64,000 bases of DNA from Lytechinus pictus (GCF_037042905.1 NC_087249.1:55954401-56018400); one strand, 5' to 3'. Positions 1 to 11,970 are shown, counted from the stretch's first letter. A program made the numbers and translations. The notes: generated by a model not told the origin, from the sequence alone.

Positions 1-273
1 GTGCTAAATGGTAATGAGTAGGAACTTTTGGTATCATTGAAAGAGTAATAAATTTGAAGAGTAATAAATTTCTAGCAAGTTTTGTGCACAACATATCTGT
101 ACAGAAGTCAGAGTTAAATAAGTACATGCATTTGAAAAGTAAGCATTGGCAATACTTTGATTGAATCTTGGAATAAGCCAACTCCCTTGGCACTCTGAGA
201 GTAAAAGATCATATGAAAATAATATACAATATACCTTTAACAGTACACGCACGTGCATATATGGTTTATGCTC
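1..273. other. 3' flank of the RecQ-like gene
   Basis: This is AT-rich sequence downstream of the helicase stop codon on the minus strand. No conserved coding segment, repeat boundary or RNA gene was recognised. It may hold the 3' UTR of the gene, but no polyadenylation site was identified with confidence. Confidence 0.4.
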
Positions 274-1536
274 TTAATCACTGTCACTAAGAGACAAAAT
301 AGCCTCTTGGTACTCGTCACTGTTGGAAAATTCATCTTCCGACTCTGTTTCTGTTTCATCATCTCTTACAGCAACCAACTTGTCTGAACTCGAAACTGAT
401 CCTCTATCCAATGCAGAGCAGAGAATAGCCAATACTTCTGAGGCCATCTGCTGGTTTGGAAACGCATAACGTGAAACAAAACTTTCAAAATTAAACTCCA
501 CGATGCTTTCAGAAACAATCTGCTTAACTTTACTACTTGATAAACCACCGGCTAGGTCCGGACCACAGTAGTTGTGATGTGGGTGTTCTTCAAGTAGATC
601 CATGCGATACTCCTCCAATGATCTTTCAAGCTTATCGCGTTGGCTAGGGGTTGGTATGCTGAGTGGAAATTCCTCCGAGTGAATTTCTCTTTGAAGTGCC
701 TTGTACACCTTTTTCTCTGTTGCATTCTGTGAGTGCATGCAGCCACTTGGGTCACAGGAACAGGATGAAGCACATACATCGCAACATTCATGTGGCACAA
801 TATCAAAGTTGGCCGACTGTCCAAAAACTTATCTAACAACTTCTCGGCGGCAACGATCGCCCTTCATGAAGTCCTTCATGCTTTCTGTCATTGTTCTTCC
901 AGCAACATCCCCTGGAAACTGTATGGTGATGGCTACACTTGGTTTCCCATCTCTGCCGATGCGACCACTCATCTGCATGTAGTCATCGAGGTCGGTACAC
1001 CTTCCACAGATAATGGTGCTGTAAACACATTTGACATCCACGCCCATTCCATACGCAATCGTTGCTATTAACACTCTTACGCATCCATCTTCATGGCTGA
1101 AACTTTCAATTATGCTCTGTTGAACGTCATGTTCCGTATTGGTGTGGAACATATCCACATACCTGTGGTGGGTTTTTGGCAGCAAGTCAATAAAGGTTGC
1201 GTAAAGGTCACTGACCACCTTCCTGGACTGCGGTAGATGATTACTCTGTCGCAACCATCTCCCATCGTTTTCACATCGTCAATAAGCCATCCAAACATGG
1301 AGTCAAAGTCCTTCCGTGCTTTGAACGCAGCATGCTTAATGTTCCTCTTTTCTGGCGATTTGCTGATTGATACGAAGTTGCGAAGGCCTAAGTTATCAGC
1401 AACAGACCTCCTCACCTGCTTGGTTGATGTTGCAGTGAGGGCTATCGTGGGAACTGAAGATTTCAGCTTGGCCCTCACCTCTCCTAACTTGCCATAAGCG
1501 CTCCTGAATACCTTAGTGTCTCCTGATGAAGTCCCC
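274..1536 (-). pseudogene. RecQ-like DNA helicase, exon 2 (frameshift and in-frame stop)
   Basis: This exon continues the helicase begun at 2600-3120. It starts after an AG acceptor (tttcttttag) and the codon phase joins exon 1 exactly: TG plus G restores the Trp after DESHCVTK. Visible RecQ motifs are ALTATS (motif III), RVIIY and QSRKVV (motif IV), VLIATIAYGMGVD (motif V) and QMSGRIGRDGKPS (motif VI), then a cysteine-rich segment (HECCDVCASSC) like the RecQ zinc-binding region, and an acidic tail ending SDSD. Two breaks are visible. Near 1229-1233 motif IV changes frame, so RVIIY and QSRKVV are one base out of register. At 829-831 an in-frame TAA separates CRREVVR from the zinc-binding part. 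RecQ family proteins are 3'-5' DNA helicases of recombination and repair. Two defects favour a pseudogene, though one could be a sequencing error. Confidence 0.8.
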
Positions 1537-2599
1537 CTAAAAGAAATATAAAAGTATAAGAGTTATGGAACTATGCAAAAGTTACTACTTGTATCACACT
1601 GTATCAGTTTAAGGCTGCAATGGAGTACATGTAAGTTTTATGATATTCATAAAAATACTCTTCCTAAAATAGACTGAATATTCAATTACATTTGTACTTT
1701 AAAAAAAATAATGCCACAATATCATTAAGAATCATTAATGACAAAGGACAGCAAAATGTATGCAAGAATAACAGGTGAGATGCCAATCACTGTGTACTTA
1801 TTTTATGGTCTCAATTTTTTAATACAAGTCATCAAAATTTTAGAATATGAAGGGAATCTCATAAAATCTATTCTAATTTAACCATATTTTCAAAACATGT
1901 TTTAACTGTCAGTTACTTGTAACTTATAGAAAAAAATAAAATCAAGTGTGTCAATGTTTTTCTCAAAATCCTATTCATGGGAGTCAAGAGCAAGACCTGC
2001 ATTCCACATATTTATACTAAAGGTAATAAGCAGTCGTGGGAAAGGTGGCGCTTTGTCTTTGAATATTCAACTACTTTGTTAGGTGGAAAGAAAATTACTA
2101 CATGAACTGATGTAGAAACTAGAAAGACTAATTTTGAACATAGTTGGTGGTTTTTATTGAAAATATTTTAGAAATGGCTAAAATATCAAGATACGTTGAG
2201 TTCACAGCACAGGACCACATTGAAAATTCACACACGTGTAACCAGTGTGTGTGAACCACTATGCGCGGCGGAGCCAAGAGCATCGGGGTAGAGTCTAGGT
2301 GGTCCGTAGTGATAAAGTAACGGTTGATATAGATCTACAATCATTTGAATTATTCACTGAAAATCTCCAGAAAGGCGGAAATCACGAATAGAATACAAGA
2401 TTACATTGTATCTCACTCATGTATCTTTGCATGCAAGCTGAACATTATGAGATTATATTTGAGCAGTTTCATACCAACTTGTCTTTGGTTTCATTTTGCT
2501 ACCACTATCTAGACCCCCCTACTGTTTATCACCTTTGCTTTACAATGCAGAAAATCTGAGGAGCAGGTATCATGATAAACGAGAAAAAAAAATACCTAC
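1537..2599 (-). other. Intron of the RecQ-like gene
   Basis: The donor is gtaggt directly after the DESHCVTKW segment and the acceptor is ttttag before exon 2. The phase is 2 and joins both exons without a gap in the helicase motifs. The intron is about 1.06 kb, AT-rich, and no gene or recognisable transposon boundary was seen inside it. Confidence 0.75.
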
Positions 2600-3120
2600 C
2601 ACTTTGTCACACAATGACTTTCGTCGATCACAAGACCACACAGCCTTTCTTTCAAAGCAGGAATGTCGAAGAGATCTTTGCCTTCATCTCCTAGGAGGCT
2701 CTCGGGGCTTGCGTATAGTACGGAGAACTTCCCCGACGAGATGCCCTCGCTGATGTGGTCAGTGACTCCTCCCGTCATGTCCGCTGCTTCAAGTCTCAGA
2801 TCCTTTGCTCTGTTCAGTTGATCTGAAATTAACGATTTCAGAGGCATCACTGCGATTACCAGGGACTTCGGAGTATAAATGTCAGGATCCTGCAATTTGC
2901 GGAGATAATCTACACAATAAGGAGCAGCTTGGAAGATAACGCTCTTACCGAATCCAGTCGGAAGACTTACGAATAAGTCGTGACCACGGAGGAACGACGT
3001 CAATGCTTCTCTTTGTTCCACTCTAAACCCGTCCACAAAGCCGAGGTTTGATGAGGCGTATTCCAACGCTTTCTTGAGATCATTTTCACTAAAACGATCT
3101 GGAGGTATACAAGATGCCAT
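2600..3120 (-). CDS. RecQ-like DNA helicase, exon 1 (N-terminal ATPase half)
   Basis: This exon encodes the first helicase lobe. From the ATG at 3120, about 173 residues are open. FRVEQREAL (residues 32-40) resembles the RecQ motif 0 region with its Gln. LPTGFGKS (53-60) is the Walker A motif. VIAVMPLKSLISDQ is motif Ia. LYASPESLL is motif Ib. DESHC (166-170) is the DExH Walker B box. The start is chosen because it is the first Met and sits a normal distance (about 30 residues) before motif 0. The exon ends at a gtaggt donor. Its reading frame is intact, unlike exon 2. The nearest relatives I recognise are multicopy invertebrate RecQ-like helicases rather than the single-copy BLM or WRN types. 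Whether the gene belongs to a transposon cannot be told from the window. Confidence 0.85.
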
Positions 3121-3450
3121 TCTTGTATAATGTAGACAATAATTCGCAGAAGATATTCAATTTTTAACTGTTAGAATTTTGACGAGGATTAAGATCGTGA
3201 ACGCGCACTATAATATAAATATCGTTTGACTCGATATGCACTCATGGTCTCTCTTCATGCCACGCTTATAATACTGAACAAATAACAGGCACCTGAAAAT
3301 ATTTGATCGTTCCTTTACAGCACCATTAAAAGTTATTAAGGCATGTTGTTAAAAACACTTTATATCACAAACAGAATATTTACTTGATTTTATCCGTTTT
3401 TTGTCAAAAACAGGATTTCTTTCCTATTATAAAGATTTGAATAACTAAAG
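3121..3450. other. 5' flank of the RecQ-like gene
   Basis: AT-rich sequence lies between the helicase start codon and the left end of the CAGGGCCGTAGC repeat element. It would contain the promoter of the minus-strand helicase gene, but I see no convincing TATA box or initiator and no coding segment. Confidence 0.35.
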
Positions 3451-3603
3451 CAGGGCCGTAGCCAGAAGCATTTTGTTGGGGGGGTGTACCAGCTAAATTT
3501 GCCAACTAAATTTGGCGTGACAGCGCCAACGTGAGTACAGGGGGAGTCTGACGGGGGATGTGCCCCCCCTCAATAATCACATGCTAAAAGATTTTGAATT
3601 TTT

Positions 3604-4580
3604 GTCTCACCTGCATAGCAGAGTGAGACTATAGGCGCCGCTTTTCCGACGGCGACGGCGACGGCGGCGGCGGCGGCGACGGCGACGGCGGCGTCAACAC
3701 CAAATCTTAACCTGAGGTTAAGTTTTTGAAATGACAGCATAACTTAGAAAGTATATAGACCTAGTTCATGAAACTTTGCCATAAGGTTAATCAAGTATTA
3801 CTGAACATCCTGCCCGAGTTTCATGTCACATGACCAAGGTCAAAGGTCATTTAGGGTCAATGAACTTAGACCATGTTGGGGGAATCAACATCAAAATCTT
3901 AACCTAAGGTTAAGTTTTTGAAATGTCATCATAACTTAGAAAATATATGGACCTAGTTCATGAAACTTATACATAAGGTTAATCAAGTATCACTGAACAT
4001 CCTGCATGAGTTTCACGTCACATGACCAAGGTCAAAGGTCATTTAGGGTCAATGAACTTTGGCCGAATTGGGGGTATCTGTTGAATTACCATCATAACTT
4101 TGAAAGTTTATGGATCTGATTCATGAAACTTGGACATAATAGTAATCAAGTATTACTGAACATCCTGTGCAAGTTTCAGGTCACATGATCAAGGTCAAAG
4201 GTCATTTAGGGTCAATGAACTTTGGCCAAATTGGGGTATTTGTTGAATTACAGCCATAAATTTGAAAGTGTGTTGGTCTAGTTCATAAAACTTGGACATA
4301 ATAGTAATCAAGTATCACTGAACATCCTGTGCGAGTTTCAGGTCACATGATCAAGGTCAAAGGTCATGTAAGGTCAAAGAACTTTGGCCACGTTGGGGGT
4401 ATTTGTTGAATTGCCATCATATCTCTATAAGTGTATTGGTCTAGTTCATAAAACGTGGAAATAAGAGTAACCAAGTATCACTGAACATCTTGTGCGAGTT
4501 ATAGTAGTTTTCAAAATCAGCACTGCTGCTATATTGAATCGCGTGATGCAGGTGAGACGGCCAGAGGCATTCCACTTGTT
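3604..4580 (+). repeat. Tandem repeat with direct-repeat AGGTCA motifs
   Basis: The block begins GTCTCACCTGCATAGCAGAG, passes through a GGCGAC/GGCGGC triplet run (about 3648-3696), and then repeats a roughly 160-190-bp unit several times. Each unit contains phrases such as AAGGTCAAAGGTCATTTAGG, CATGAAACTT and TCAAGTATCACTGAACATCC. It ends near GGCATTCCACTTGTT. A longer inverted relative lies at 41,803-43,101 and a partial one at 29,692-31,075, so it is a dispersed family. The core AGGTCAAAGGTCA is a direct-repeat-1 nuclear receptor half-site pair. Any regulatory role is inference. Confidence 0.7.
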
Positions 4581-4825
4581 AGAATTGAATTGGTGGCATT
4601 TGGTGAATACTTTAAGGTAAATTATACAAAGATATACAAAGATATTTGCACTTTAAAAATAAAGGCTAGTGTGCCGTAGTTGCTAACTTGCAGTATAATG
4701 ATATACCCTATGCATTAATAATATAAAAATCAAAGATTTGTTAATTTTTAATTGACCTTCTGTGCAAGATGTCTCAACTAAAATTTCAAGAGTTGGCACC
4801 AGCAAAAATTTAGAGTCATTAAGTG

Positions 4826-5720
4826 GGCGCGCGAAGCGCGCTCAATTGCCAGGTATACTGACCTGATAGACGGAGACGTTTTAAGGACTGTGGCATTAAA
4901 CGGATATGTATCTTAGTGATCAAATAATGCGAGCGCGAAGCGCGAGCTGAAAATGTTTGATATTCAGTCCTAAAAAGGGACATTATAAGCAAAGTTTTGT
5001 AATCATGATACGTACCTGTCTTACAAAACAAACAATGCGAGCGCGAAGCGCGAGCTGAAATTTTTTGTATAACTTAACCCTAAAAAGGGACATTTTCAGG
5101 ACTATCTTTTGGAATTTATGAAGTGCGTACGTATCTCATCATAGTCATCTAATGCGAGCGCCAAGCGCTTGCTGATTTTGTTAGAATTACACTGGCACAT
5201 GAAGCACTTTTTGTGGTCATTGTAATCATGAACATGATACGTATTTTACTAATGAAATATTGCGGGCGAGAAGCGCGAGCTGACAATTTTTGAAATTCAG
5301 ACTTAAAGAGGGGCATTCTATGGCTTGTTTGTAGGAATTTACTATTTCACTAATTAAGTGATGCGAGCGCGAAGCGCGAGCTGAAAATTTGTTATAATTA
5401 GATCAGAAAAAGGAACATTTTAAGGACTGTCTTTAGGAATTCGTGCACTGCAAAAACGCCGGTGTTGATTTAACACCAGCCCGGTATCTATATCGGTCCA
5501 CACCAATGCGAACGTAAGCACTGACTGGAAATGTTTTATTAAGGCCTTAAAAGGGGGCAATCACTTTAAGTATATAGTCATGAAAAAAGCATATGTCACT
5601 ACATAAAACAATGATAACTTGAAGTGCGAGGAGATAGTTTTTTGCATAATCTTTATGGACTTAAAATACAACAGGACTATATATCTCATTAGTCAGACAA
5701 TGCGAGCACCAGGAATGATG
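4826..5720. repeat. Degenerate array built on GCGAGCGCGAAGCGCGAGC
   Basis: The GC-rich near-palindrome appears at about 4826, 4929, 5037, 5153, 5264 and 5362, with decayed forms near 5508 and 5700. The spacing is roughly 100-145 bp and the intervening sequence is AT-rich with recurring phrases (TGAAAATTTTTG, AAAAAGGGACATTTTAAGGA). The same motif forms a larger array at 44,900-48,380 inside an unrelated element. Confidence 0.7.
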
Positions 5721-6345
5721 CAACCCCAACCTGCCCCCATCCCCATCCTAAGCATTCTGACACCATAAATTAAAAAAAAAAGTTTAGTAAAAATAACTTA
5801 GAACATTTTTGTGTTTTTTTGCCAACTGCAAACTTGTAGACAAGTCTACAAGTTGTAGACTTGTCTTCATGAATTTGCCAACTGCAGAGTTACCAGTTTT
5901 TTAAGTCTTGTGTTCTGTTCTTTTCAGATCTGAAACGAGGCAGTACTTGTACATCACTTTGCTGACTGGTAGAGTGTATAGTGTTCTGCCACTTTAATAG
6001 GCCCACTTTATAATTTGCCAACTATACTTTGGCTTTGATTATTCAACTTAAACCTTGGAAATTCATCCCACCCAATATTTATGTACCTAGTCTTGCCTCT
6101 AATTTTACAAAACTAATGTGTTTGTTAAATCGTCAATAATTGTGGTATAATTTGCAAACTAACAAGGTTGTTCATATTGGGGGGAGGACCGGGGGCTTAC
6201 TTTGTGTGTTATTATAGCTCCATCTGTTTTGTACTTAGTATTTTGCTGACTAGTAGGGCTCTAAGCCTGGCTACATGGACTTGGATTTGCCAATTGGTTG
6301 TCTTTACTCTAAAAGTCGTAACCTTCTTCAAAGTTAGTACCCCTA

Positions 6346-6354
6346 TTTTCCTTT

Positions 6355-6432
<78 letters not shown>

Positions 6433-6512
6433 TTTCTTTCTTTCTTTCTTCCTTTCTTTCTTTCTTTCTTTCTCTCCCCCCTCTCTCTCTCTCTTTCTTT
6501 CTTTCTTTTTCT
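6346..6512. repeat. (CTTT)n microsatellite with CT-rich end
   Basis: Over 120 bp of nearly perfect TTTC repeats are followed by CT dinucleotides and imperfect CTTT. Long open frames of poly-Lys/Glu or poly-Phe/Leu/Ser across it are artefacts of the repeat. Confidence 0.95.
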
Positions 6513-6615
6513 CCCCTATCCTCCATTTTGCCAACTGGTACATGATTTTGCCGACTGCCACGAATGTTGGGGGGGTGTCACACCCCCCCATACCCCCCCT
6601 CTAGCTACGGCCCTG

Positions 6616-6902
6616 TGAATAAGGACTATCATTTCCTGATCGATCACAATGTCCAATGTACGTTTGCACTTCGGACTCGCGAGATTGACACCGGTACTAA
6701 CCAATCAGCGCCGTGTAAACATGCAGATGGGCGGTCCATTGTTAATGGCTCTCCTTAAAAAAATTGAAGGAGCGTCATTTGCGCTACGTTTTGGTCTGAA
6801 CGATTTTTTCCTCGCCCGTACAATTCGGGATCACGCCATCTCTCGGCCTGGCAGCGGTTGGGGGATGGCTCTTAAATAAAATCGTCCAGAATCTGAACTA
6901 TG
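6616..6902. other. Unassigned spacer
   Basis: The segment lies between the right end of the CAGGGCCGTAGC element and the repeat fragment that precedes the CACTG end at 6964. Short open frames exist on the plus strand, but none has a recognisable domain or splice context. Confidence 0.3.
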
Positions 6903-6963
6903 TTCGTGCAGGCTCCACTCCACTTCACTACCGCTACACTGTACGCTCCAACAAGGTCGTCTA
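6903..6963 (-). repeat. Fragment of the 13.95-kb repeat, interrupted by a CACTG element
   Basis: This segment is the reverse complement of about 13,951-14,011 with one or two mismatches (GCAGGCTCCACTCCACTTCA and CCAACAAGGTCGTCTA are shared). The match stops exactly where CACTG begins at 6964. The uninterrupted copy continues TCTACATCGCT, so it serves as an approximate empty site. Confidence 0.75.
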
Positions 6964-8093
6964 CACTGTTAGAAAAATTTCCGTTTTTTAACGGAAAAAG
7001 TCCGGCAGCAAAATTTCCGGACTTTTTTTTTTTTTCCGTAAATTTACAGAAAGTGGTAATTTATGGAAAAGTTCTGTAAAATATACAAGATTCCGTAAAT
7101 TACAATTCTTGAAAATACGGACTTTATTTACGGAAACTTTACAGAAAATTTACATAAATTAACATGATTCCGTATAAATAATTAACGGAAAAAAAAAATT
7201 AGTCCGGAAATTTTGCTGCCGGAATTTTTTTTTTTTGTCCGTAATTTTACAGATTCCTTTTCCGTAAAATTACCGTACTTTTACAAAATTCCCATGTAAA
7301 ATACGGATATTATTTACGGAAATTTTACAGAAAATTTACGTGAATTAACATGATTCCGTATAAATAATTAACGGAAAAAAAAAATTTGTCCGGAAATTTT
7401 GCTGCCGGAATTTTTTTTTTTTGTCCGTAATTTTACGGATTCCTTTTCCGTAAAATTACCGTACTTTTACAAATTCCCATGTAAAATACGGATATTATTT
7501 ACGGAAATTTTACAGAAAATTTATGTGAATTAACATGATTCCGTATAAATAATTAACGGGAAAAAAAAATTTGTCCGGAAATTTTGCTGCCGGAATTTTT
7601 TTTTTTTGTCCGTAATTTTACGGATTCCTTTTCCGTAAAAATTACCGTACTTTTACAAAATTCCCATGTAAATTTACACATTTCCGTAAAAAAACAAGTT
7701 TACAGAATTCTTAAATTTTTTACAGATATTTTTTAATCAGTAGATACCTTACAATATGAACGCTGATTTGCTATTTAAACATGTACTCCCAAACACATGG
7801 TAGATTGTATGAATGCATTCACTTAAGGCCTGAACAAAAATTGTGTTGCCCTTTTCTGACCTGGACAAATCGGGCCAGCTTTTTTCAATAATTTTTTTCA
7901 TACTAAGCTTACTATTTCTATAGAATAAAACATGGCAACAGTGATTGTGTCTCGCCCACTCATGAAAATAACCAGAAATATCGTGATTTGCGAGGGCACA
8001 CAACATAATTGTATTGAAACTTCATTGTAAAATGACTGGGATGGAATAACACTAGTCATATGAGCCTTGCACATAAACTTTAATGTTGACCTG
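6964..8093 (+). mobile_element. CACTG transposon end, type A (isolated left copy)
   Basis: It begins CACTGTTAGAAAAATTTCCG and contains three to four tandem units of about 185-196 bp built from short phrases in both orientations (TTACGGA, TTTACAGA, GTCCGGAAATTTTGCTGCCG). It then has a non-repeated part (7740-8093) that ends GTTGACCTG. The reverse complement of the whole block forms the right end of the composite at 20,574-21,881, and further copies lie at 50,069-50,907 and 60,622-61,745. CACTG termini followed by clustered direct and inverted subterminal repeats are typical of CACTA/EnSpm (CMC) elements. No matching right end was found for this copy nearby. Confidence 0.8.
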
Positions 8094-8124
8094 AAAATGA
8101 CCTTTGACCTTACCATGTGACCTC

Positions 8125-8646
8125 AATATTATTGATATGATTTGTTGTTCCACTTTTTATCTAACATACCTGTTCCCGATATGTACAATTGCAGCTGATA
8201 AAAAAAATGCTCACACCTTTCAGTTCAAGTACGTCTTCATTAACATTTTGAACACATTTTCTATCATGCCTACTTTCTACTGTATATCATTTTTCCATGA
8301 AAAACAAACAACAATTTGAACTAGCAAAGCGAAACTGCTATTAAGAATTAGGAAACACTTTAAATACTATAATTGCAAAATTGATGGAATACATTACAAA
8401 AGTCCATTTGAAAATTCCAATAATAAAATTCAATTCTCATATTCTAAGAAACTTTATAACAAATTTGAATATCATAATAGTAGTGGGCTATACATTGTAG
8501 AGGGTCAGATTTATGTCATGCTCATCACACCTTTGTTTGACCAGTTGATGCATACTGACACCAAAGAAACTAGAAATTTGACAGTGTATCCAAAGGACAC
8601 AGATGCCCCCACTTAACACGATCAGAAATCCATTCAATATCATTGA
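8125..8646 (+). repeat. 522-bp direct repeat, copy 1
   Basis: This block recurs at 9212-9733 with only scattered substitutions and a constant offset of 1,087 bp. Both edges carry similar palindromic phrases (TCAATATTATTGA at the start, TCAATATCATTGA at the end). No coding domain was recognised. It could be a tandem duplication or the terminal repeats of a miniature retroelement. Confidence 0.8.
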
Positions 8647-9211
8647 ACTTAATGTCTTTTCACACTTCCAGTCTTCCATTCTGGTTTAAAACATTAATGA
8701 GGTGGTATAACAGCCAAATATCTCAAATAACACAAAAAATTAGTAATTTTTCAGTACCAAATAATTAATAGGCAATTGTATGACTGCAAATAAAAAAAAT
8801 GTGGGATAAGAGTGTTACCGCCCACCTACCCCACCTTAGAAAAAGTTGTGGAAGGCAACCAAACAATCTATTTATTTATTTTTTTTTTTTTGGGGGGGGG
8901 GGGCTTATTAATAGCTTGATCTCAAACTTTTCGCATTAAACTTTAAGATAAACTTTGAAACTTCCAACTGTTTTGTACATTGTCAACATGATTTCTGTCC
9001 AGATTTTGTGAAACCCAACAATGTAAAAAGCTACTTTTCGTCTATAAATTATGCTGAAGACTGATCCCATTGTACAGGGGAAGAATTTTGATGCATATCC
9101 GCAAATTGTTTCAAGCTAAGATTCACGCAAAATCACACCTGCGAGAATCCATTAGGATTCATGTAAAATACCAAGAAATGATGGAAAATAGAGTTAAAGC
9201 TTCCACAGCCT
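8647..9211. other. Spacer between the two 522-bp direct repeats
   Basis: It is 565 bp and AT-rich with a poly-T/poly-G run near 8877-8904. No open frame with a recognisable domain, primer-binding site or polypurine tract was identified. Confidence 0.4.
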
Positions 9212-9733
9212 AATATTATTGATATGATTTGTTGTTCCACTTTTTATCTAACATACCTGTTCCCGATATGTACAATTGCAGCTGATAAAAAAAATGCTCA
9301 CACCTTTCAGTTCAAGTACGTCTTCATTAACATTTTGAACACATTTTCTATCATGCCTACTTTCTACTGTATATCATTTTTCCATGAAAAACAAACAACA
9401 ATTTGAACTAGCAAAGCAAACCTGCTATTAAGAATTAGGATACACTTTAAATACTATAATTGCAAAATTGATGGAATACATTACAAAAGTCCATTTTAAA
9501 ATTCCAATAATAAAATTCAATTCTCATATTCTAAGAAACTTTATAACAAATTTGAATATCATAATAGTAGTGGGCTATACATTGTAGAGGGTCAGATTTA
9601 TGTCATGCTCATCACACCTTTGTTTGACCAGTTGATGCATACTGACACCAAAGAAACTAGAAATTTGACAGTGTATCCAAAGGACACAGATGCCCCCACT
9701 TAACACGATCAGATATCCATTCAATATCATTGA
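9212..9733 (+). repeat. 522-bp direct repeat, copy 2
   Basis: This is the partner of 8125-8646. It is collinear without visible indels and ends at the shared CATTGA, after which the flanks differ. Confidence 0.8.
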
Positions 9734-10138
9734 TTGTGTATTCGAAACCGCAGAAGCAAAACCAATGAAATTTTTATAGAAGTTAGAACATGCAATGAAC
9801 TCTCTAGATTGCACATTTAGTTCAGAATAATATGTAATTTTAAAATTAATTCAGCCGTTTGTCAGAGGGACAATTTTTGGGGGACGCACTGTATAATCAA
9901 TGAGCTTTGAGCTTGACATCATCGATTTGAGATAACAGTACACATATTTCTTTTTTTATGATGCACAGAAGGGAATTTTCGGAAAGTGTACCCTGATTGT
10001 AAAACAACACATATCGCAGTCATTTTATTGATTTTGATAATAAATTTAACATTAATAAGGGAATTTTTCATGCATTGCGAAGTAAAAACAACAAAAAGTA
10101 TTAAGCGCTACATATAGAGGGGGAAAATGGGTGATATT
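9734..10138. other. Unassigned sequence left of the nested palindromic element
   Basis: No coding or repeat structure was recognised except at the right edge. There AAAATGGGTGATATTT (about 10,123-10,138) resembles the reverse complement of about 29,267-29,285, the far end of the large palindrome. This suggests it is the displaced outer edge of that palindrome. Confidence 0.4.
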
Positions 10139-10737
10139 TGGGTCAATCCATGTGAAATCAACAAGTACTTGTCACCCAACCCCTCTGATTTTCTTTAAAC
10201 TCCCCCAAGTGTCTGAAATTCTGAAATATTTTGCCCATACAGCCTCCCTTAGCAACCAATGCATGGTCAACAACTGACTTTAAAAATAAATTGATATTTT
10301 TGATTGACTGCTGCAGCAAAGTTTGATGAGTTACAGTGCTCATTTTAAGCAAATTGGAAGAACTTTATGGTCTAATCATGCAAAGTATATAATGGCGAGG
10401 ATCTGACAATCCGTTATTGCACACATCCAAGTTAATATTTTCGGGTGCATGTTTAGAGGCTTATAAATTTAAAAATCATTTAGTTAAGAACCCAATATTA
10501 TGTGCATTTGTACGCTACAACATGCTTAACAGAATCACAAAATATTGGCCCAACTGTGCTAGTCAAATTCCTGTAGGGCGCCTTAACAGTTGGATTTTTT
10601 TCTAAAAGATGCAAAGTTCAAGGTCATGGATCACCCTTCGTCCCATCCAGGAACAACACCAATTTCTGTGCTTTGATAGAAATTTACCTATATTTTCAAG
10701 GGCTACCTAACAAATTTTGATACTGAAATGTTAAGCG

Positions 10738-11970
10738 CACTGTTAAAAATTGCCGTAATTTTACGGACAAATTTTAACAGAAATCGTCCGTAAACGATAA
10801 AATACAGAAAAAAATTGTAAATTTACGGATTTCTACAGAAAACCCGTAAAAATTACATAATAATTAGGTAAATGATCAATTTTACGGACGTTTTCTGTAA
10901 TTGTACAGAAGATCATTATTGAAAGGAGGCGTTTACGATACATCTTGTAAATTTACTGTCAGTAGATGTAAGTTTACGGATAAGATTTAACATATTAATT
11001 TGTAACATGTGTAAAGTGCATTTTCTACGGAAAATTTTGTAAAATTTACAGAAAAATCAGGTTAATGATACATTTTCTGACGTTGTCCGTAATTGTAGTG
11101 AAGATCATTCTTGAAAGGAGACGTTTGGTGGTTTACGGTACAAATCTTTGTAAATTTACTAGAAAGTAGCTGTAAGTTTACGGACAAGATTTAACAGATT
11201 AATTTGTACTATACAAACTACGGAAAATTTGTAAAAATTACATAAAAATCAGGTAAATGATCAATTTTACAAACGTTTTGATCCGTAATTGTACAGAAGA
11301 TCATTATTGAAAGGAGACGTTTACGGTACATCTTGTAAATTTACTGTAAAGTAGATGTAAGTTTACGGACAACGTCAGAAAATTTATCATATAACCTGAT
11401 TTTTCTGTAAAGTTTACAAATTTTCCGTAGAAATTCCACTTTACATATATATATCAAAAATTAATCTCAGAAATGAGACGTTTAGTGGTTTACGGTACAA
11501 ATCTTTGTAAATTTACTAGAAAGGTAGCTGTAAATTTACGGACAAGATTTAACAGAAATGGCAATTTCTACGGAAACTTTGTAGAATTTACAGAAAAATC
11601 AGGTTAATGATAAATTTACTGACATTGTCCGTAATTGTAGTGAAGATCATTATTGAAAGGAGACGTTTACGATACATCTTGTAAATTTACTGTAAAGTAG
11701 ATGTAAGTTTATGGACAAGATTTAACAGATTAATTTGTAATATGTGTAAAGTGCAATTTCTTCAGAAAATTTGTAAAATTTACAGAAAAATCTGGTTATA
11801 ATGGTAAATTTACTGACGTAAGGATCGAGACGTTTACGATACATCTTTGTAAATTTACTGTAAAGTAGATGTAAGTTTACAGACACGATTTAACAGATTA
11901 ATTCGTAATATGTGGAAAGTGCAATTTCTACGGAAACTTTGTAAAATTTACAGAAAAATCAAGTTAATGA
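10738..11970. repeat. Subterminal repeat array, type B
   Basis: About six degenerate units of roughly 190-240 bp repeat phrases such as TTTACGATACATCTTGTAAA, GTAGATGTAAGTTTACGGAC, AGATTTAACAGATTAATTTG and GAAGATCATTATTGAAAGGA in direct orientation, with some segments inverted (about 11,370-11,445). TTACGGA and TTTACAGA words dominate. This is the subterminal region of the left end and probably binds the transposase, as subterminal arrays do in CACTA elements (inference). Confidence 0.75.

Larger units (their letters stand above)
3451..6615. mobile_element. Repeat element with CAGGGCCGTAGC inverted ends
   Basis: The left end reads CAGGGCCGTAGC (3451-3462) and the right end is its exact reverse complement (6604-6615). 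Poly-G or poly-C blocks follow both ends internally (near 3477-3484 and 6567-6599). No target-site duplication is obvious. The interior has no transposase. It holds a short repeated phrase (TTTGCCAACT and variants), the nuclear-receptor-motif repeat (3604-4580), the GCGAAGCGC array (4826-5720) and the CTTT microsatellite. It looks like a non-autonomous DNA element that collected other repeats. The superfamily is not recognised. Confidence 0.55.

Noticed and set aside
6212-6591. Long Lys/Glu-rich or Phe/Leu/Ser-rich open frames on both strands
   Set aside because: They are translations of the CTTT microsatellite and carry no domain.
8125-9733. Full LTR retrotransposon
   Set aside because: The direct repeats lack clear TG...CA ends, and no gag/pol, primer-binding site or polypurine tract was seen between them.
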